Assembly: GCA_903833275.1 (NCBI GenBank)
Contig: CAILEP010000018.1
Span: 1-64,000 of the forward strand
DNA: 64,000 bases
Source of the DNA: an uncultured Bdellovibrionales bacterium
Lineage (GTDB): Bacteria; Bdellovibrionota; Bdellovibrionia; Bdellovibrionales; UBA1609
Direction of reading: 5' to 3'
Position numbers and translations under genes: made by a program. Positions 24,345-32,918 of this stretch are shown here, piece after piece; the stretch's first letter is position 1; each line of letters begins with the position of its first letter. The notes under the pieces were generated by a model, which saw nothing but the letters and a program-made list of their open reading frames with translations, was not told the origin of the DNA and ran no database searches.

Positions 24345-27172
24345 TCAGGTCGCGGCTGACCCGTCGTCAAAGCTGCAAGAGCCGAGCTTGCCACGCGCAC
24401 TTCTTCAAGCGCCGTTTCGCTTAAAACTTTGCCACAGGCCTCAACGACCGAGGGCGCGTCGATGTGGTGGTATTGATAAACATCAACAGGGCGGCCGCAT
24501 TTTGAGTGTTTGCGTACAGCCAAGCATTCATGGCGTACGCCAATCAGCGAGCCAATGTTGTCAAGCAAACCGGGTTCGCCATCGTGCACACTGACGATGG
24601 GTACGCGTCGACCAGCGACTGTAACCAATTCGGGTGCCTCGAGATGGCCGTTTTGCACCGGGGTCACATACAAAGTTGAGTTGATCTGCAAGCCCTGTCG
24701 CAAATGATGATAATCATTTAGCTCACCAAGATTGCCGATCAGCAGATCGGGGCTTGTCACCACAATGACGTTGGCATAGATGCCGCGCTCGAGAAGCTGT
24801 TCTGACGCTACGATCGCTTCGGTCGTCATCGAGCCCATCGAAAATATGTGAACCACATTGTCGCCGGGTTCGTAATTTGCGTAGCCGCGATAATCGATCA
24901 AATAGTAGGCTCCTGCCAGTACATCCGTGCGCAGTTGAGTCAAAATTTGTGCGTCGTCAACGGCGGGCACGCTCGCCTCGTCAACGGCGTTCTCCCAGGC
25001 GTAACCAGTGGCGTGCAATACTTCAGGGGCCCCTTCGCCTTTATAGCGACGTTGGCGGCGCAGATATTTCATCATATCTTTTTGGTCGATACCACGTGTG
25101 ACCCCGCGAATAAGAACACCCGAGCGACCGGCATTGTCATCCAGCACATGGCGCTTTACGGCGTCACTAAAAATCCAGTCGAGTTCTTGAACGAAAAAGG
25201 GCTCCCAAGTGATTTGATTTGGTATCTGAATGTCTGACTTCCAACCGTGCTGAGCGCCCTCAGGTGAAAGAGTGACTCCTGAGGGGGTGCCGACAAGAAT
25301 GAAGCTCGACTTCCAGTAAAGATCATAAAAATACTGATCGAGCGCACGTTTAATAAAGAAATCGTAAACTGTCATCAATGGCAATATGGGTATCCCCAAA
25401 AGATCGCGCATGCGACCGAATGAACCCACGCAAGACATCACATTGCCTTCAGCAATTTCAAATCGCAAAAATCGATCGGTCTCTTGTTGGCCCGGCACTA
25501 AATCAGGCAGGCCTTTGTCTTTCACATTTAATTCAGCTTCAATATCTTCGGTCACTTCGGCGCCGAAAACCTTACCGTCCATCGCCGGGTTCAAGTTGGT
25601 CGAGGTGCCCACATCGGGTGCCATTGAAACCAAAAGTTCAGAGGGTAACTTCCAACGCTTTTCAAAATCCGTGAGCGGTTTCGCGGCCGGTTTAGCTTTG
25701 GCGGCGTCTTTCGCCGAATCTTTCGTGCTGTCTTTGCTTGTGGCCGCGACCGCATCGACTGAGGTGTTTGCGATTCGAGTTAGTTTGGCCGTTAGCTGCC
25801 CGAGCATCCACTGAGTGTGCGGGTAGTTCGCCATTTTAAAATTAATATCAAGGGTCTCCGGGATCTCTCCATACTTCGCTGCCAACCCAGAGAATTTTTT
25901 GGCGTTTCGGGCGCGAATCGTATTTTGCTCTTTAATATCAGCATAAAGTTTGTCGCCTCGTGCGCGTAAAAATTTGCCTTCTTTCGAGCTATCGGCGAAG
26001 CGGCCGAAGCTGACTTCATCGCCAAGACCAGCGGCTTTTTGCAGGCGCTTTACTTCAGCGAGATCGGGCAAAGCCGAATGATTGCCTGCTTGCCCCGCCA
26101 TATTCAAGCCCCAACCCTTAATGGTGTGAGCAATAATTAAACTCGGTTTGTTCGGGTTCTTTTTGCTCTCGGCCATGCATTCAGCCAAAAGCTCAATGTC
26201 ATGCCCGCCAAAATCATGCAGCATTTCGTAAAACTCTTGAGGGTTAACACTGGCTAAAACTTTGCTTAAATTTTTAATTTCTCGGCCATGGGTCTGAACA
26301 AGATATTCGCGCAACAGAATCGGGTCGCGCACTAGCAACAAGGCTTGAAGTTCATAATCGCCCAAATCGTGCTCGAACCAGCGTTGAAAATCTTCGCCAC
26401 CTGGACGTTTAAAATACTCGAGGCGTTTTTTGCCGTGGCGGGCTTCAAAGACTTCCCATCCGTTGGCCTCCATCGTGCGTTTAATGCGCTGATCGTCGGT
26501 GTAACCAGTGACTTTGTTATTGGTAATACGATGGCCGTCGAGTGATTGTCGGTTGTAATCAACAATCCAAGTTAAGTTACCGACTTCACGATCGGCAAAA
26601 TCGGGTATGGCTTCGTGCAATGAGCCTTCGCGAAATTCTGAATCGCCGCACAGGCACCAGAAATGCGCATCCGGAACTTCGTAACCATGTCGTTTGGCAT
26701 AACGATAGGCGAGCGCTAAGTACCCAGCATTAACCGGCGGAATGCCAACCGTCCCTGACGGAAAGAAGTTGTGATGATCTGGGTCAAATGCTGAATGATA
26801 AGATTGAAAAACGGGTTCGCCTTGTTTTGAAAAAGCGCGCAAGCCATGCATTGCTTTGTTGGCGTCTTCGATAGTAAATCGGCTAAGGTCTTCGCGTAAA
26901 AATAAATCCATTAAATAGTTGTAAGCGTGGTCAGTGGGTGAGGCGTGCGGTTTGTTGGCGATATGGTCGAAGCCAGATTTCGCAATCAAATGCACAGCTC
27001 CCAAAATGTGAATTGAGCTTGCCGAAGCCGCCGCGTGGCCACCGACTTTTGGGTCGCCTTTTTGCACGTCATCTCGTTCGTTGGCTTCGTGAATCATACG
27101 AGTTGCCAAATAGTGCGCGCGACGAACTACGCTCGGTAATACATTTTTTAAAAGCTCTGCATCTAGTTTCAT
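24311..27172 (-). CDS. aceE: Homodimeric pyruvate dehydrogenase E1-like protein (AceE type)
   Basis: About 953 residues, slightly longer than the roughly 890 of AceE in enterobacteria. The thiamine-diphosphate motif appears as GDSEFREGS...NRQSLDG, with Ser in place of the usual second Gly. HTIKGWGL, GTPSGVTLSPEGAQHGW and the transketolase C-terminal domain align by eye with AceE. An Ala/Lys/Asp-rich linker (around TSKDSTKDSAKDAAKAK) joins the two halves and looks lineage-specific. ATG 27172 follows AGGGGT at good spacing. It would decarboxylate pyruvate (or a related 2-oxoacid) and load E2. The E2/E3/lip operon is 15 kb away. Upstream on the same strand is a TonB-like gene. Confidence 0.82.
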   Translation of the reverse strand: MKLDAELLKNVLPSVVRRAHYLATRMIHEANERDDVQKGDPKVGGHAAASASSIHILGAVHLIAKSGFDHIANKPHASPTDHAYNYLMDLFLREDLSRFTIEDANKAMHGLRAFSKQGEPVFQSYHSAFDPDHHNFFPSGTVGIPPVNAGYLALAYRYAKRHGYEVPDAHFWCLCGDSEFREGSLHEAIPDFADREVGNLTWIVDYNRQSLDGHRITNNKVTGYTDDQRIKRTMEANGWEVFEARHGKKRLEYFKRPGGEDFQRWFEHDLGDYELQALLLVRDPILLREYLVQTHGREIKNLSKVLASVNPQEFYEMLHDFGGHDIELLAECMAESKKNPNKPSLIIAHTIKGWGLNMAGQAGNHSALPDLAEVKRLQKAAGLGDEVSFGRFADSSKEGKFLRARGDKLYADIKEQNTIRARNAKKFSGLAAKYGEIPETLDINFKMANYPHTQWMLGQLTAKLTRIANTSVDAVAATSKDSTKDSAKDAAKAKPAAKPLTDFEKRWKLPSELLVSMAPDVGTSTNLNPAMDGKVFGAEVTEDIEAELNVKDKGLPDLVPGQQETDRFLRFEIAEGNVMSCVGSFGRMRDLLGIPILPLMTVYDFFIKRALDQYFYDLYWKSSFILVGTPSGVTLSPEGAQHGWKSDIQIPNQITWEPFFVQELDWIFSDAVKRHVLDDNAGRSGVLIRGVTRGIDQKDMMKYLRRQRRYKGEGAPEVLHATGYAWENAVDEASVPAVDDAQILTQLRTDVLAGAYYLIDYRGYANYEPGDNVVHIFSMGSMTTEAIVASEQLLERGIYANVIVVTSPDLLIGNLGELNDYHHLRQGLQINSTLYVTPVQNGHLEAPELVTVAGRRVPIVSVHDGEPGLLDNIGSLIGVRHECLAVRKHSKCGRPVDVYQYHHIDAPSVVEACGKVLSETALEEVRVASSALAALTTGQPRPDWRELWRKSSH

Positions 27173-27263
27173 ATTCACCCCTGGAGGTTCTCGGCTGTAT
27201 TTTCAATAGCAATCAAGAGCGGCAGTATAGAAAAAAATATGAGAATTTTCATCAGGTGAAGAG

Positions 27264-28295
27264 TCACCTTCGCGCGAAGCGTTGACGAGGCCTGGTGTCA
27301 GCCGGGTTCGGGGCGCGAAATTGGTCAAAATTGAAGTTATTGGCTTCGATAACGAAATCCCAGTTAACTCTGATGGTGCCGTCTTTATCCGTCATCCCCT
27401 TTGGAGGGTTCGGAAACGGCGCCGCCGCCCGAAAGGCTTCTACCGCAGCGTCATCAAGGTCTTTTACTCCGCTCTCGCCAACCACCTGAACCTTAATCAG
27501 GTTGCCTTCTCTATCGAGAACGATAATGACGCGCGTCGTATGGTCCCGTTCAGAGGCTATAGTTCGGCCGCTGGCAAAGATGCGACGCACCTTTTCGCGG
27601 ATGCTAGGCTCCCAATACTGGCGAATCTGGTTTTGGATGCGCTGATAGTAAGAGTAATAAACGAACTCACGCGTGCTCAGCATGGTCTGCAAACTCGGCG
27701 GAGTGTCCTTTAAAAAATCACTGGTTTGGCTCGCTCGTGACCCATTACCGGCTGAAACCGTGTTGTCGGGGGCTCGCACCGACGGGTCGAATTTGGGGCT
27801 GAGGTCCGAAAGTGTCGGGACTGTTCCGTTTTTATCGATCACTTTGCCAATATTTTTGGATTTGCTGCTTTCAGCGAATTTTTTTACTGCACTTTCGCTT
27901 GCCGCCGGCTTTTGCTGCTTCTGCGGGGGTTCTTGCTTAGCCATCTGCTTGGTCGGCTGACTTTGACCTTCGCCCCTGCCCGCACTATTGCGAAAATCGC
28001 CCGACTGTTGCGCTTTCGTTTCGTGCACGACGCGCTGATTGTGAGCACTCAAAAATTTAGCTTTTTCATCGAGCTCGTCGTTGAGCGCCTTGTCGGGCTG
28101 CTGCACGATCTGCCGCGCTTTTTCTAAGTCACGTTTTTGTGCGGGGCTTTGGTCGAGAATAACGATTTCAACGTTCTGGTTTTTAATATTAAAATCGGAG
28201 GTCGAGGTGAGTCGCAAGCCCGTCCAGATCGCAACGTGCACCAAGAGCGATATGACGACAAAAATAAGTAAACTGTTTCGCATAAAAATGCGCAT
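27264..28295 (-). CDS. TonB-family energy transducer-like protein
   Basis: A 343-residue inner-membrane-anchored protein. A single N-terminal helix (LLIFVVISLLVHVAIW) is followed by a long Gln/Lys/Pro-rich periplasmic linker and a C-terminal TonB/TolA-like domain ending around VNWDFVIEAN, with VVGESGVKDLDDAAVEAFRAA typical of TonB_C. AGAGG precedes the ATG. It would couple the proton motive force to outer-membrane transport or act as a TolA-like tether. ExbB/ExbD genes lie at 46.5-47.6 kb, not next to it. The final residues (FARR) and the linker length vary widely in this family. Confidence 0.8.
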   Translation of the reverse strand: MRIFMRNSLLIFVVISLLVHVAIWTGLRLTSTSDFNIKNQNVEIVILDQSPAQKRDLEKARQIVQQPDKALNDELDEKAKFLSAHNQRVVHETKAQQSGDFRNSAGRGEGQSQPTKQMAKQEPPQKQQKPAASESAVKKFAESSKSKNIGKVIDKNGTVPTLSDLSPKFDPSVRAPDNTVSAGNGSRASQTSDFLKDTPPSLQTMLSTREFVYYSYYQRIQNQIRQYWEPSIREKVRRIFASGRTIASERDHTTRVIIVLDREGNLIKVQVVGESGVKDLDDAAVEAFRAAAPFPNPPKGMTDKDGTIRVNWDFVIEANNFNFDQFRAPNPADTRPRQRFARR

Positions 28296-28336
28296 TAAGA
28301 CCTCTCTTGTGCTCGTCGGTCTATTTAGGGTGATTT

Positions 28337-28365
28337 TTGAGTTAATATTTTTGGATAATTAGAAT
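28337..28365 (+). promoter_or_regulatory. Candidate sigma70-type promoter of the PP2C gene
   Basis: TTGAGT (28337-28342), a 17-base spacer and TAGAAT (28360-28365). The ATG at 28377 lies 11 bases after the -10, so the leader would be only a few bases and no Shine-Dalgarno is seen. Confidence 0.5.
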
Positions 28366-28376
28366 AAACTTGCTCT

Positions 28377-29105
28377 ATGATTTTTGATGTATGGGGCCAA
28401 ACAGACGTTGGGCTCAGAAGAGAAAATAATCAGGACAGTATTTTAGTCGATAAGAATTTATCGTTGTTTATTGTCGCCGATGGTATGGGCGGGCATCGTG
28501 GTGGCGAAGTCGCCTCCGCCATGGCCGTTGAAGCCACGCAAGAAGTCGTTGAAGAGCAGGTCGAAGCGACAGGGCCCCATTCGGCTCGCGAAATATTGAA
28601 AAAAGCCTATCGCGAGGCCAGCAAACGTATTTATCAAAAGAGCAGTCGAGACAACCCCGAACTCGCCGGGATGGGCACGACGATGGTCGCGGCCTTTGGT
28701 TTTGGAAATAAATTCTATATCGCCAATGTCGGCGACTCCCGCGCGTATCTTTTCAAAGACAAAAATCTCTGGCAGGTGACCGAAGATCATTCATTGGTTA
28801 ACGATCAGATTCGGGCCGGCATACTCGACCCCAATAACCCCGACTCGATTGTTGCCAAAAACGTCATCACCCGAAGCGTCGGTTTTGAAGAAGAAGTCGA
28901 GGTCGATATCGTCGAGCGTGATCTGGTTCCGGGCGAATTGTATTTGCTCTGTTCTGATGGATTATCGGGCCTAATATCTAACGAAAAAATTGCTGAAATT
29001 TGCCGAAAATATCAGGGCCAGCAGATCGTTAATAAATGTATTGAAGAAGCAAAAAAAGCTGGTGGTGACGATAACATAAGCGTTATCACCGTGAAGGTTT
29101 GTTGA
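28377..29105 (+). CDS. PP2C-family serine/threonine protein phosphatase (PrpC/Stp type)
   Basis: A 242-residue bacterial PP2C phosphatase with all metal motifs: ENNQDS, VADGMGGHRGGEVAS, GMGTTMVAAF, NVGDSRAYLF, ITRSVGF, LLCSDGLSGL and GGDDNISVI. It should remove phosphate from Ser/Thr residues. No protein kinase is present in the window, but the FHA proteins at 50-55 kb are natural phosphothreonine readers that could share its network. Single gene, divergent from tonB; its promoter appears to give a nearly leaderless mRNA. Confidence 0.93.
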   Translation: MIFDVWGQTDVGLRRENNQDSILVDKNLSLFIVADGMGGHRGGEVASAMAVEATQEVVEEQVEATGPHSAREILKKAYREASKRIYQKSSRDNPELAGMGTTMVAAFGFGNKFYIANVGDSRAYLFKDKNLWQVTEDHSLVNDQIRAGILDPNNPDSIVAKNVITRSVGFEEEVEVDIVERDLVPGELYLLCSDGLSGLISNEKIAEICRKYQGQQIVNKCIEEAKKAGGDDNISVITVKVC

Positions 29106-29198
29106 TCTGGTCCAGCTTATTTTTTGACTGAATTATGCTGCGCGTAAATTTGCGCATTTTTATGCTGACTCTACATGCAGTGCACAACATATTAATGC

Positions 29199-29204
29199 TA
29201 CTAT
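29199..29204 (+). promoter_or_regulatory. TANNNT element 6 nt before the M23 peptidase ATG
   Basis: TACTAT is followed by TTAAGC and ATG 29211, with no Shine-Dalgarno. The rest of the 105-bp gap from 29106 holds AT-rich sequence but no convincing -35 or terminator. Confidence 0.35.
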
Positions 29205-29210
29205 TTAAGC

Positions 29211-30227
29211 ATGGATAATAAGTCTTTTACCTTTCTTATCACCAGCAACCGACGCGGTGAGACGCAAAGCATTACGATGCGCGCCTCGTGGGTTAAAGCC
29301 GCAATTGCGGCGCTGATATTGTCCCTCGTTTTGCTGGCAGCAGCAGGCGTCGATTATTTTGGTTTGCTCCTTGAGCAGGGTGAGAACAAACGTTTGCAGG
29401 CCGAGAATGAGCAACTGACACGCCAATTTCAAGTCGTTGAAAGTAAGCTGACTTCGCTTGAAAGCAGTCTTGATCGCATCAAGACCCTGACAACCAAAAT
29501 CAAGTTGATCACCAACATCGAAGACGAAGATCGAGTCATGAAGCTTTCGGTGGGCCCGTTGCCCCGAATTGAGCAAAACATGGCTGAATTTGACCAAGAA
29601 GAAGAACGAGCGTCGGGTCGTAACCCCGCATCGACTGAATTTATTCGCCGAGACACTCCGTTTCTTGAGCATCCACCGCTTGATGAAATGCGCGGCGAAT
29701 TGGCCGCCACTCGCGAGCAGAACTACGCCGACCTTTCGATTCGTATCGATAAAGCGGTTCACGATTCATCACTTCGTGAGCAAGGGGTGATTCGCCTGCA
29801 AGAATTGCTGCAAGAACGCCAGTCTATTCTCAATGCAACTCCAAGTATTAAACCCGCGCGCGGTTGGTTCACGTCGCGTTTCGGTTATCGCGTCGACCCA
29901 TTTACCGGCAAAACCGATGTGCATTTGGGTCTCGACGTAGCGGCGGCCCCCGGAACTCCGGTTATGGCCACAGCGGACGGAGTCGTCTCTTACATCGGCT
30001 ATGAAGCCGGCTATGGTAAAATTATCGCCATCGATCATGGCTTCGGCGTTCGCACTCGTTACGCGCACAATTCTCAGATCTATGTTGAGCTCGGCCAAAA
30101 AGTGAAGCGCCGAGATGTGATCTCCGCCGTCGGCAGCACCGGCCGCTCGTCCGGCCCGCACGTGCACTACGAAGTTCGCGTCAACGACGTCCCCGTCGAC
30201 CCAATCAATTACATCCTCGACGAATAA
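29211..30227 (+). CDS. Membrane-anchored M23 (LytM) peptidase with coiled coil
   Basis: A 338-residue protein: short cytoplasmic end, one transmembrane helix near residues 25-48 (AAIAALILSLVLLAAAGVDY), a coiled coil to about 110, and a C-terminal LytM domain. The zinc motifs are intact (HLGLDVA; HVHYEV), and so is the GYGKIIAIDHGFGVRTRYAH segment. This layout is common in septal or elongation hydrolases and in predator envelope remodelling enzymes. The stop codon abuts the first REP arm of the RAYT cassette. Confidence 0.9.
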   Translation: MDNKSFTFLITSNRRGETQSITMRASWVKAAIAALILSLVLLAAAGVDYFGLLLEQGENKRLQAENEQLTRQFQVVESKLTSLESSLDRIKTLTTKIKLITNIEDEDRVMKLSVGPLPRIEQNMAEFDQEEERASGRNPASTEFIRRDTPFLEHPPLDEMRGELAATREQNYADLSIRIDKAVHDSSLREQGVIRLQELLQERQSILNATPSIKPARGWFTSRFGYRVDPFTGKTDVHLGLDVAAAPGTPVMATADGVVSYIGYEAGYGKIIAIDHGFGVRTRYAHNSQIYVELGQKVKRRDVISAVGSTGRSSGPHVHYEVRVNDVPVDPINYILDE

Positions 30228-30317
30228 AAAGGTACGCCGTAACTTTTTTCCACCGGCGGCAAAAATATATTCGGTATTGTCCAGAAGCGAACGGAAAAAA
30301 GTTACGGCGTACCTTTT
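30226..30317. repeat. REPIN upstream of the RAYT gene (inverted REP pair, 41-base spacer)
   Basis: The REP core runs rightward at 30227-30251 and leftward at 30293-30317, as perfect inverted 25-base arms around a unique 41-base spacer. The same core is found at 364-429 and 31045-31069. Such pairs are the dispersing unit of RAYT-driven REP systems. Confidence 0.9.
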
Positions 30318-30350
30318 GGGACGCCACTTCCTTTAGTTTTGAGGCGCGAC

Positions 30351-30366
30351 TGGCACGTCTTTGGCA
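30351..30366 (+). promoter_or_regulatory. Candidate sigma54 (-24/-12) promoter of the RAYT gene
   Basis: TGGCACG (30351-30357), 4 bases, then TGGCA (30362-30366) match the TGGCACG-N4-TTGCA consensus with one mismatch in the -12 box. The start of transcription would be about 30378, leaving a short leader with the GGAGGG ribosome-binding site before ATG 30396. The consensus is well established; use in vivo is inferred. Confidence 0.45.
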
Positions 30367-30395
30367 CTCCTGTTTGTGATTCAGACGGAGGGTCT

Positions 30396-31043
30396 ATGCC
30401 AAGAAAACACGTGCCGGTTTCGAATCATAACTTCTATCATCTGACGGCCAGGTCAGTTAACAAAGAGCCTTTTAAAATTCGGCTCGAAGATGCGTGGGAT
30501 ATTTTCTCGACCGAGCTTCTGTTTCTCTCGGCTCTTCGAGAAATCGAAATAGCCGCGTTTGTCATGATGCCGAATCATTTTCATCTAATCGCGCGAACGC
30601 CAAATCGCCCGATCGGTATGGTGATGAGAGATTTTATGTTAGGGACGTCGCGATTTTTGAATTTTGAAGCCAATCGAATTAATCAGGTTTACGGCGGCCC
30701 TTATCATAAATCTTTGATTGGTGATTTGCGCTACTTTTCGAACGCGTACAAATATGTGTATCGAAACCCAGTTGCGAGTCATATCGTTCAGCGAGCGGAG
30801 GATTATCCATTCAGCACCTTGCCGTCAGTAATCGGCCTAAAATTTTCGAATCTCGCAATTCATGACGAACATGTGCTGGGTGCGCAGTCGATTGATCAAA
30901 TATTAAGTTGGATTAATAAGCCGTACTCGTCTGATAAATCAGCGGCGATAAAGGCTGGTCTACGCCACAGCACTTTTAAGTTCGCCGATAAATTCCGCGG
31001 CAAGCGGCGCAACTTCATAAATGAAGATGTGCCACCTGTGTAG
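30396..31043 (+). CDS. REP-associated tyrosine transposase (RAYT, Y1/HUH family)
   Basis: About 215 residues, starting at ATG 30396 after GGAGGG. The HUH metal motif is in MMPNHFHLIART, and the catalytic-tyrosine region reads AYKYVYRNPVAS, as in IS200-like RAYTs. The usual N-terminal signature PRKHVPVSNHNFYHLTARSVNK is present in degenerate form. The gene is bounded by REP sequences on both sides, the defining context of a domesticated RAYT. No IS ends or passenger genes are seen. It is probably a chromosomal single copy that mobilises or nicks REP DNA. Confidence 0.9.
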   Translation: MPRKHVPVSNHNFYHLTARSVNKEPFKIRLEDAWDIFSTELLFLSALREIEIAAFVMMPNHFHLIARTPNRPIGMVMRDFMLGTSRFLNFEANRINQVYGGPYHKSLIGDLRYFSNAYKYVYRNPVASHIVQRAEDYPFSTLPSVIGLKFSNLAIHDEHVLGAQSIDQILSWINKPYSSDKSAAIKAGLRHSTFKFADKFRGKRRNFINEDVPPV

Positions 31044-31044
31044 T

Positions 31045-31069
31045 GGAAAAAAGTTACGGCGTACCTTTT
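31045..31069 (-). repeat. Single REP arm at the 3' side of the RAYT gene
   Basis: The REP core in leftward orientation starts one base after the RAYT stop. With the rightward arm at 30227 it brackets the whole gene in inverted repeats. Its terminal T-run contributes to the stop codon of rpsI, transcribed from the right. Confidence 0.88.
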
Positions 31070-31494
31070 TATCGCTTTGAGTATTGGCCTTTTTTACGCG
31101 CTTTGTGCAAGCCGTACTTTTTACGCTCGACCATACGAGAATCGCGGGTAACGAGACCGGCTTTTTTCAGCATGGGGCGAAGTTTTTCGCCGTCAACAAC
31201 AAGAAGAGCGCGGGTGATGCCGTGGCAGATGGCGCCGGCTTGACCGCTTTTGCCGCCACCGCTTACGGTGACTTCGGCGTCGTATTTGCCTTTTGAATCA
31301 GTGAGAGTAAGAGGCAAAAGCGCCTTTACGAGAGTCACTTCAGTCGGCAAATATTTTTCGATGGGGAGTGCGTTTACAGTCACGACACCAGTGCCTGGTT
31401 TCATGAACACTCGAGCAGTGCTAGTTTTGCGACGGCCCGTTGCGTAGTAAACGATACCTTTTGGAGTCGTACTTTTGGTGGTGGTTTTTGCCAT
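31069..31494 (-). CDS. rpsI: 30S ribosomal protein S9
   Basis: A 141-residue S9. A short extended N-terminus is followed by [39 protein letters not shown], the basic [21 protein letters not shown] and the C-terminal KR that reaches the ribosomal P-site tRNA. It follows rplM by 12 bases in the universal rplM-rpsI pair. The stop codon is formed together with the adjoining REP sequence. Confidence 0.97.
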   Translation of the reverse strand: MAKTTTKSTTPKGIVYYATGRRKTSTARVFMKPGTGVVTVNALPIEKYLPTEVTLVKALLPLTLTDSKGKYDAEVTVSGGGKSGQAGAICHGITRALLVVDGEKLRPMLKKAGLVTRDSRMVERKKYGLHKARKKGQYSKR

Positions 31495-31506
31495 AGTCTA
31501 TATTCC

Positions 31507-31971
31507 TTATTTCTGCTGCGCGAGTGTGAAAGCTTCTGGTTTCTGTTGAGCGTGAGGGTGCTCACCACCGGCATAAACATTTAATTTACCGATCAAGCTG
31601 CGAGCCAATTTGTTATTTGGCAACATGCCTTCAACGGCTTCTTTAATAATGAAAGTAGAATCTTTTTCTTTCTGCTCAGAAGCAGTCAACGATTTCAAAC
31701 CGCCGAAATAACGAGAGTGGCGATAGTAGCGTTTCTCGGCCCACTTGTTACCGCTCATCTCGATATGATCGCTATTGATCACGATAACGAAATCGCCAGT
31801 ATCAACGTGAGGAGTAAATACGGGTTTATGTTTACCGCGTAAAAGTGTCGCCAACTGAGTAGCCAAACGACCGAGTTTTTGCCCTTTGGCATCAACGACC
31901 CACCATTTGCGATCTACACTGATATTTTCGTCGTCAACAACTACGCCTTTTTTGGCATTCCAAGTTCCCAT
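31507..31971 (-). CDS. rplM: 50S ribosomal protein L13
   Basis: A 154-residue L13, with RKWWVVDAKGQKLGRLAT at the N-terminus, HVDTGDFVIVINSDHIEMSG in the middle and the MLPNNKLARSLIGKLNVYAGGEHPH motif near the C-terminus. First gene of the rplM-rpsI pair. A GAGG ribosome-binding site lies in the 64-bp gap after truA. Autoregulation by L13 is known in other bacteria, but no leader structure could be confirmed here. Confidence 0.97.
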   Translation of the reverse strand: MGTWNAKKGVVVDDENISVDRKWWVVDAKGQKLGRLATQLATLLRGKHKPVFTPHVDTGDFVIVINSDHIEMSGNKWAEKRYYRHSRYFGGLKSLTASEQKEKDSTFIIKEAVEGMLPNNKLARSLIGKLNVYAGGEHPHAQQKPEAFTLAQQK

Positions 31972-32035
31972 AACTATGCAACCTCGTTAAAAATTTAAGC
32001 CCGTAAAAGTCAGAGCTCGACAAATATTAAGACCG

Positions 32036-32833
32036 CTAGTTGTAGAGTTCGCGGCACTGGTTGTCAAGTTCGTGGGGGTAATAAACGGAATGTAAATAGA
32101 GCCCCTCAGGGGCTGCGGTATTTTTGGCCTGTCTTCGATCGAGGGCCTCAAGAATTTGCTTCATATCAGCTGGAGTACCTTCGTTCTGATGAAGATAAAT
32201 GAGTGTTCCCACGATGTTACGAACCATTTGCTTGAGAAAGCCGGTGCCGGTAATGCGAAACTCAATCTTATTGGGGGCCTCGAGCCGCCGCCAATTGGCT
32301 TCAGAGATCGTACGAACCGTGGTTTTTACCTCGGTGCCGCTAGTCTGAAAGCTCTTAAAATCGTGCTTTCCGAGTATTGGCTCGGCGAGACCGTTGAGGC
32401 GGTTGATGTCGAGGGGCTTTTCGATGTGGGCAGAAAATCGCGCTCCAATGGCATCTGGGATGGGCGAGTTGTGAATAACATAGCGATAGGTTTTGCCCTC
32501 GGCCGAAAAGAGCGAATGAAATTCATCTGGCGCGACCCAAGCTTTGAGAATGGCAATTGAGTTTGGTGTCAGCTTGTTGAGGGCCCGCACCAAATGGGTT
32601 TCGCCAAGCTCTCGAGGGGCATCAAAGTGCACAACCTGAGCTTCGGCGTGCACCCCAGCATCGGTGCGACCTGAGGCCACCACGCGCACCTGCTGATTGA
32701 AAATTTTCGATATCGCAGCTTCGAGGGTGCCTTGGACGGTTGAGCGGCCCGCGACCGAAACGGCGTCTTCAGGTTGGCGCTGCCAACCGGCGAACTCAGT
32801 CCCGTCATATGAAATAAGAAGTTTAATACGCAC
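32036..32833 (-). CDS. truA: tRNA pseudouridine synthase A
   Basis: A 265-residue TruA that converts uridines 38-40 in the tRNA anticodon arm. The catalytic aspartate is in ASGRTDAGVHAEAQVVHF, with YRYVIHN and RNIVGTLIYLHQ further on as expected. The start is GTG at 32833. Upstream of rplM-rpsI in the same direction, an arrangement (truA-rplM-rpsI) seen in many bacteria. Confidence 0.96.
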   Translation of the reverse strand: MRIKLLISYDGTEFAGWQRQPEDAVSVAGRSTVQGTLEAAISKIFNQQVRVVASGRTDAGVHAEAQVVHFDAPRELGETHLVRALNKLTPNSIAILKAWVAPDEFHSLFSAEGKTYRYVIHNSPIPDAIGARFSAHIEKPLDINRLNGLAEPILGKHDFKSFQTSGTEVKTTVRTISEANWRRLEAPNKIEFRITGTGFLKQMVRNIVGTLIYLHQNEGTPADMKQILEALDRRQAKNTAAPEGLYLHSVYYPHELDNQCRELYN

Positions 32834-32918
32834 AACAACCGCCGCGACGAAGGGGCGCCCAAAGAATTTAAAGCACCCTGCGTCAAAGAAGCTGTTTTAG
32901 TGGGGTCGGTAGAATAAG

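Noticed and set aside
29205-29762. 185-codon open frame antisense to the M23 peptidase gene
   Set aside because: The plus-strand frame has intact transmembrane, coiled-coil and LytM features; the antisense product has low-complexity composition and no motif.
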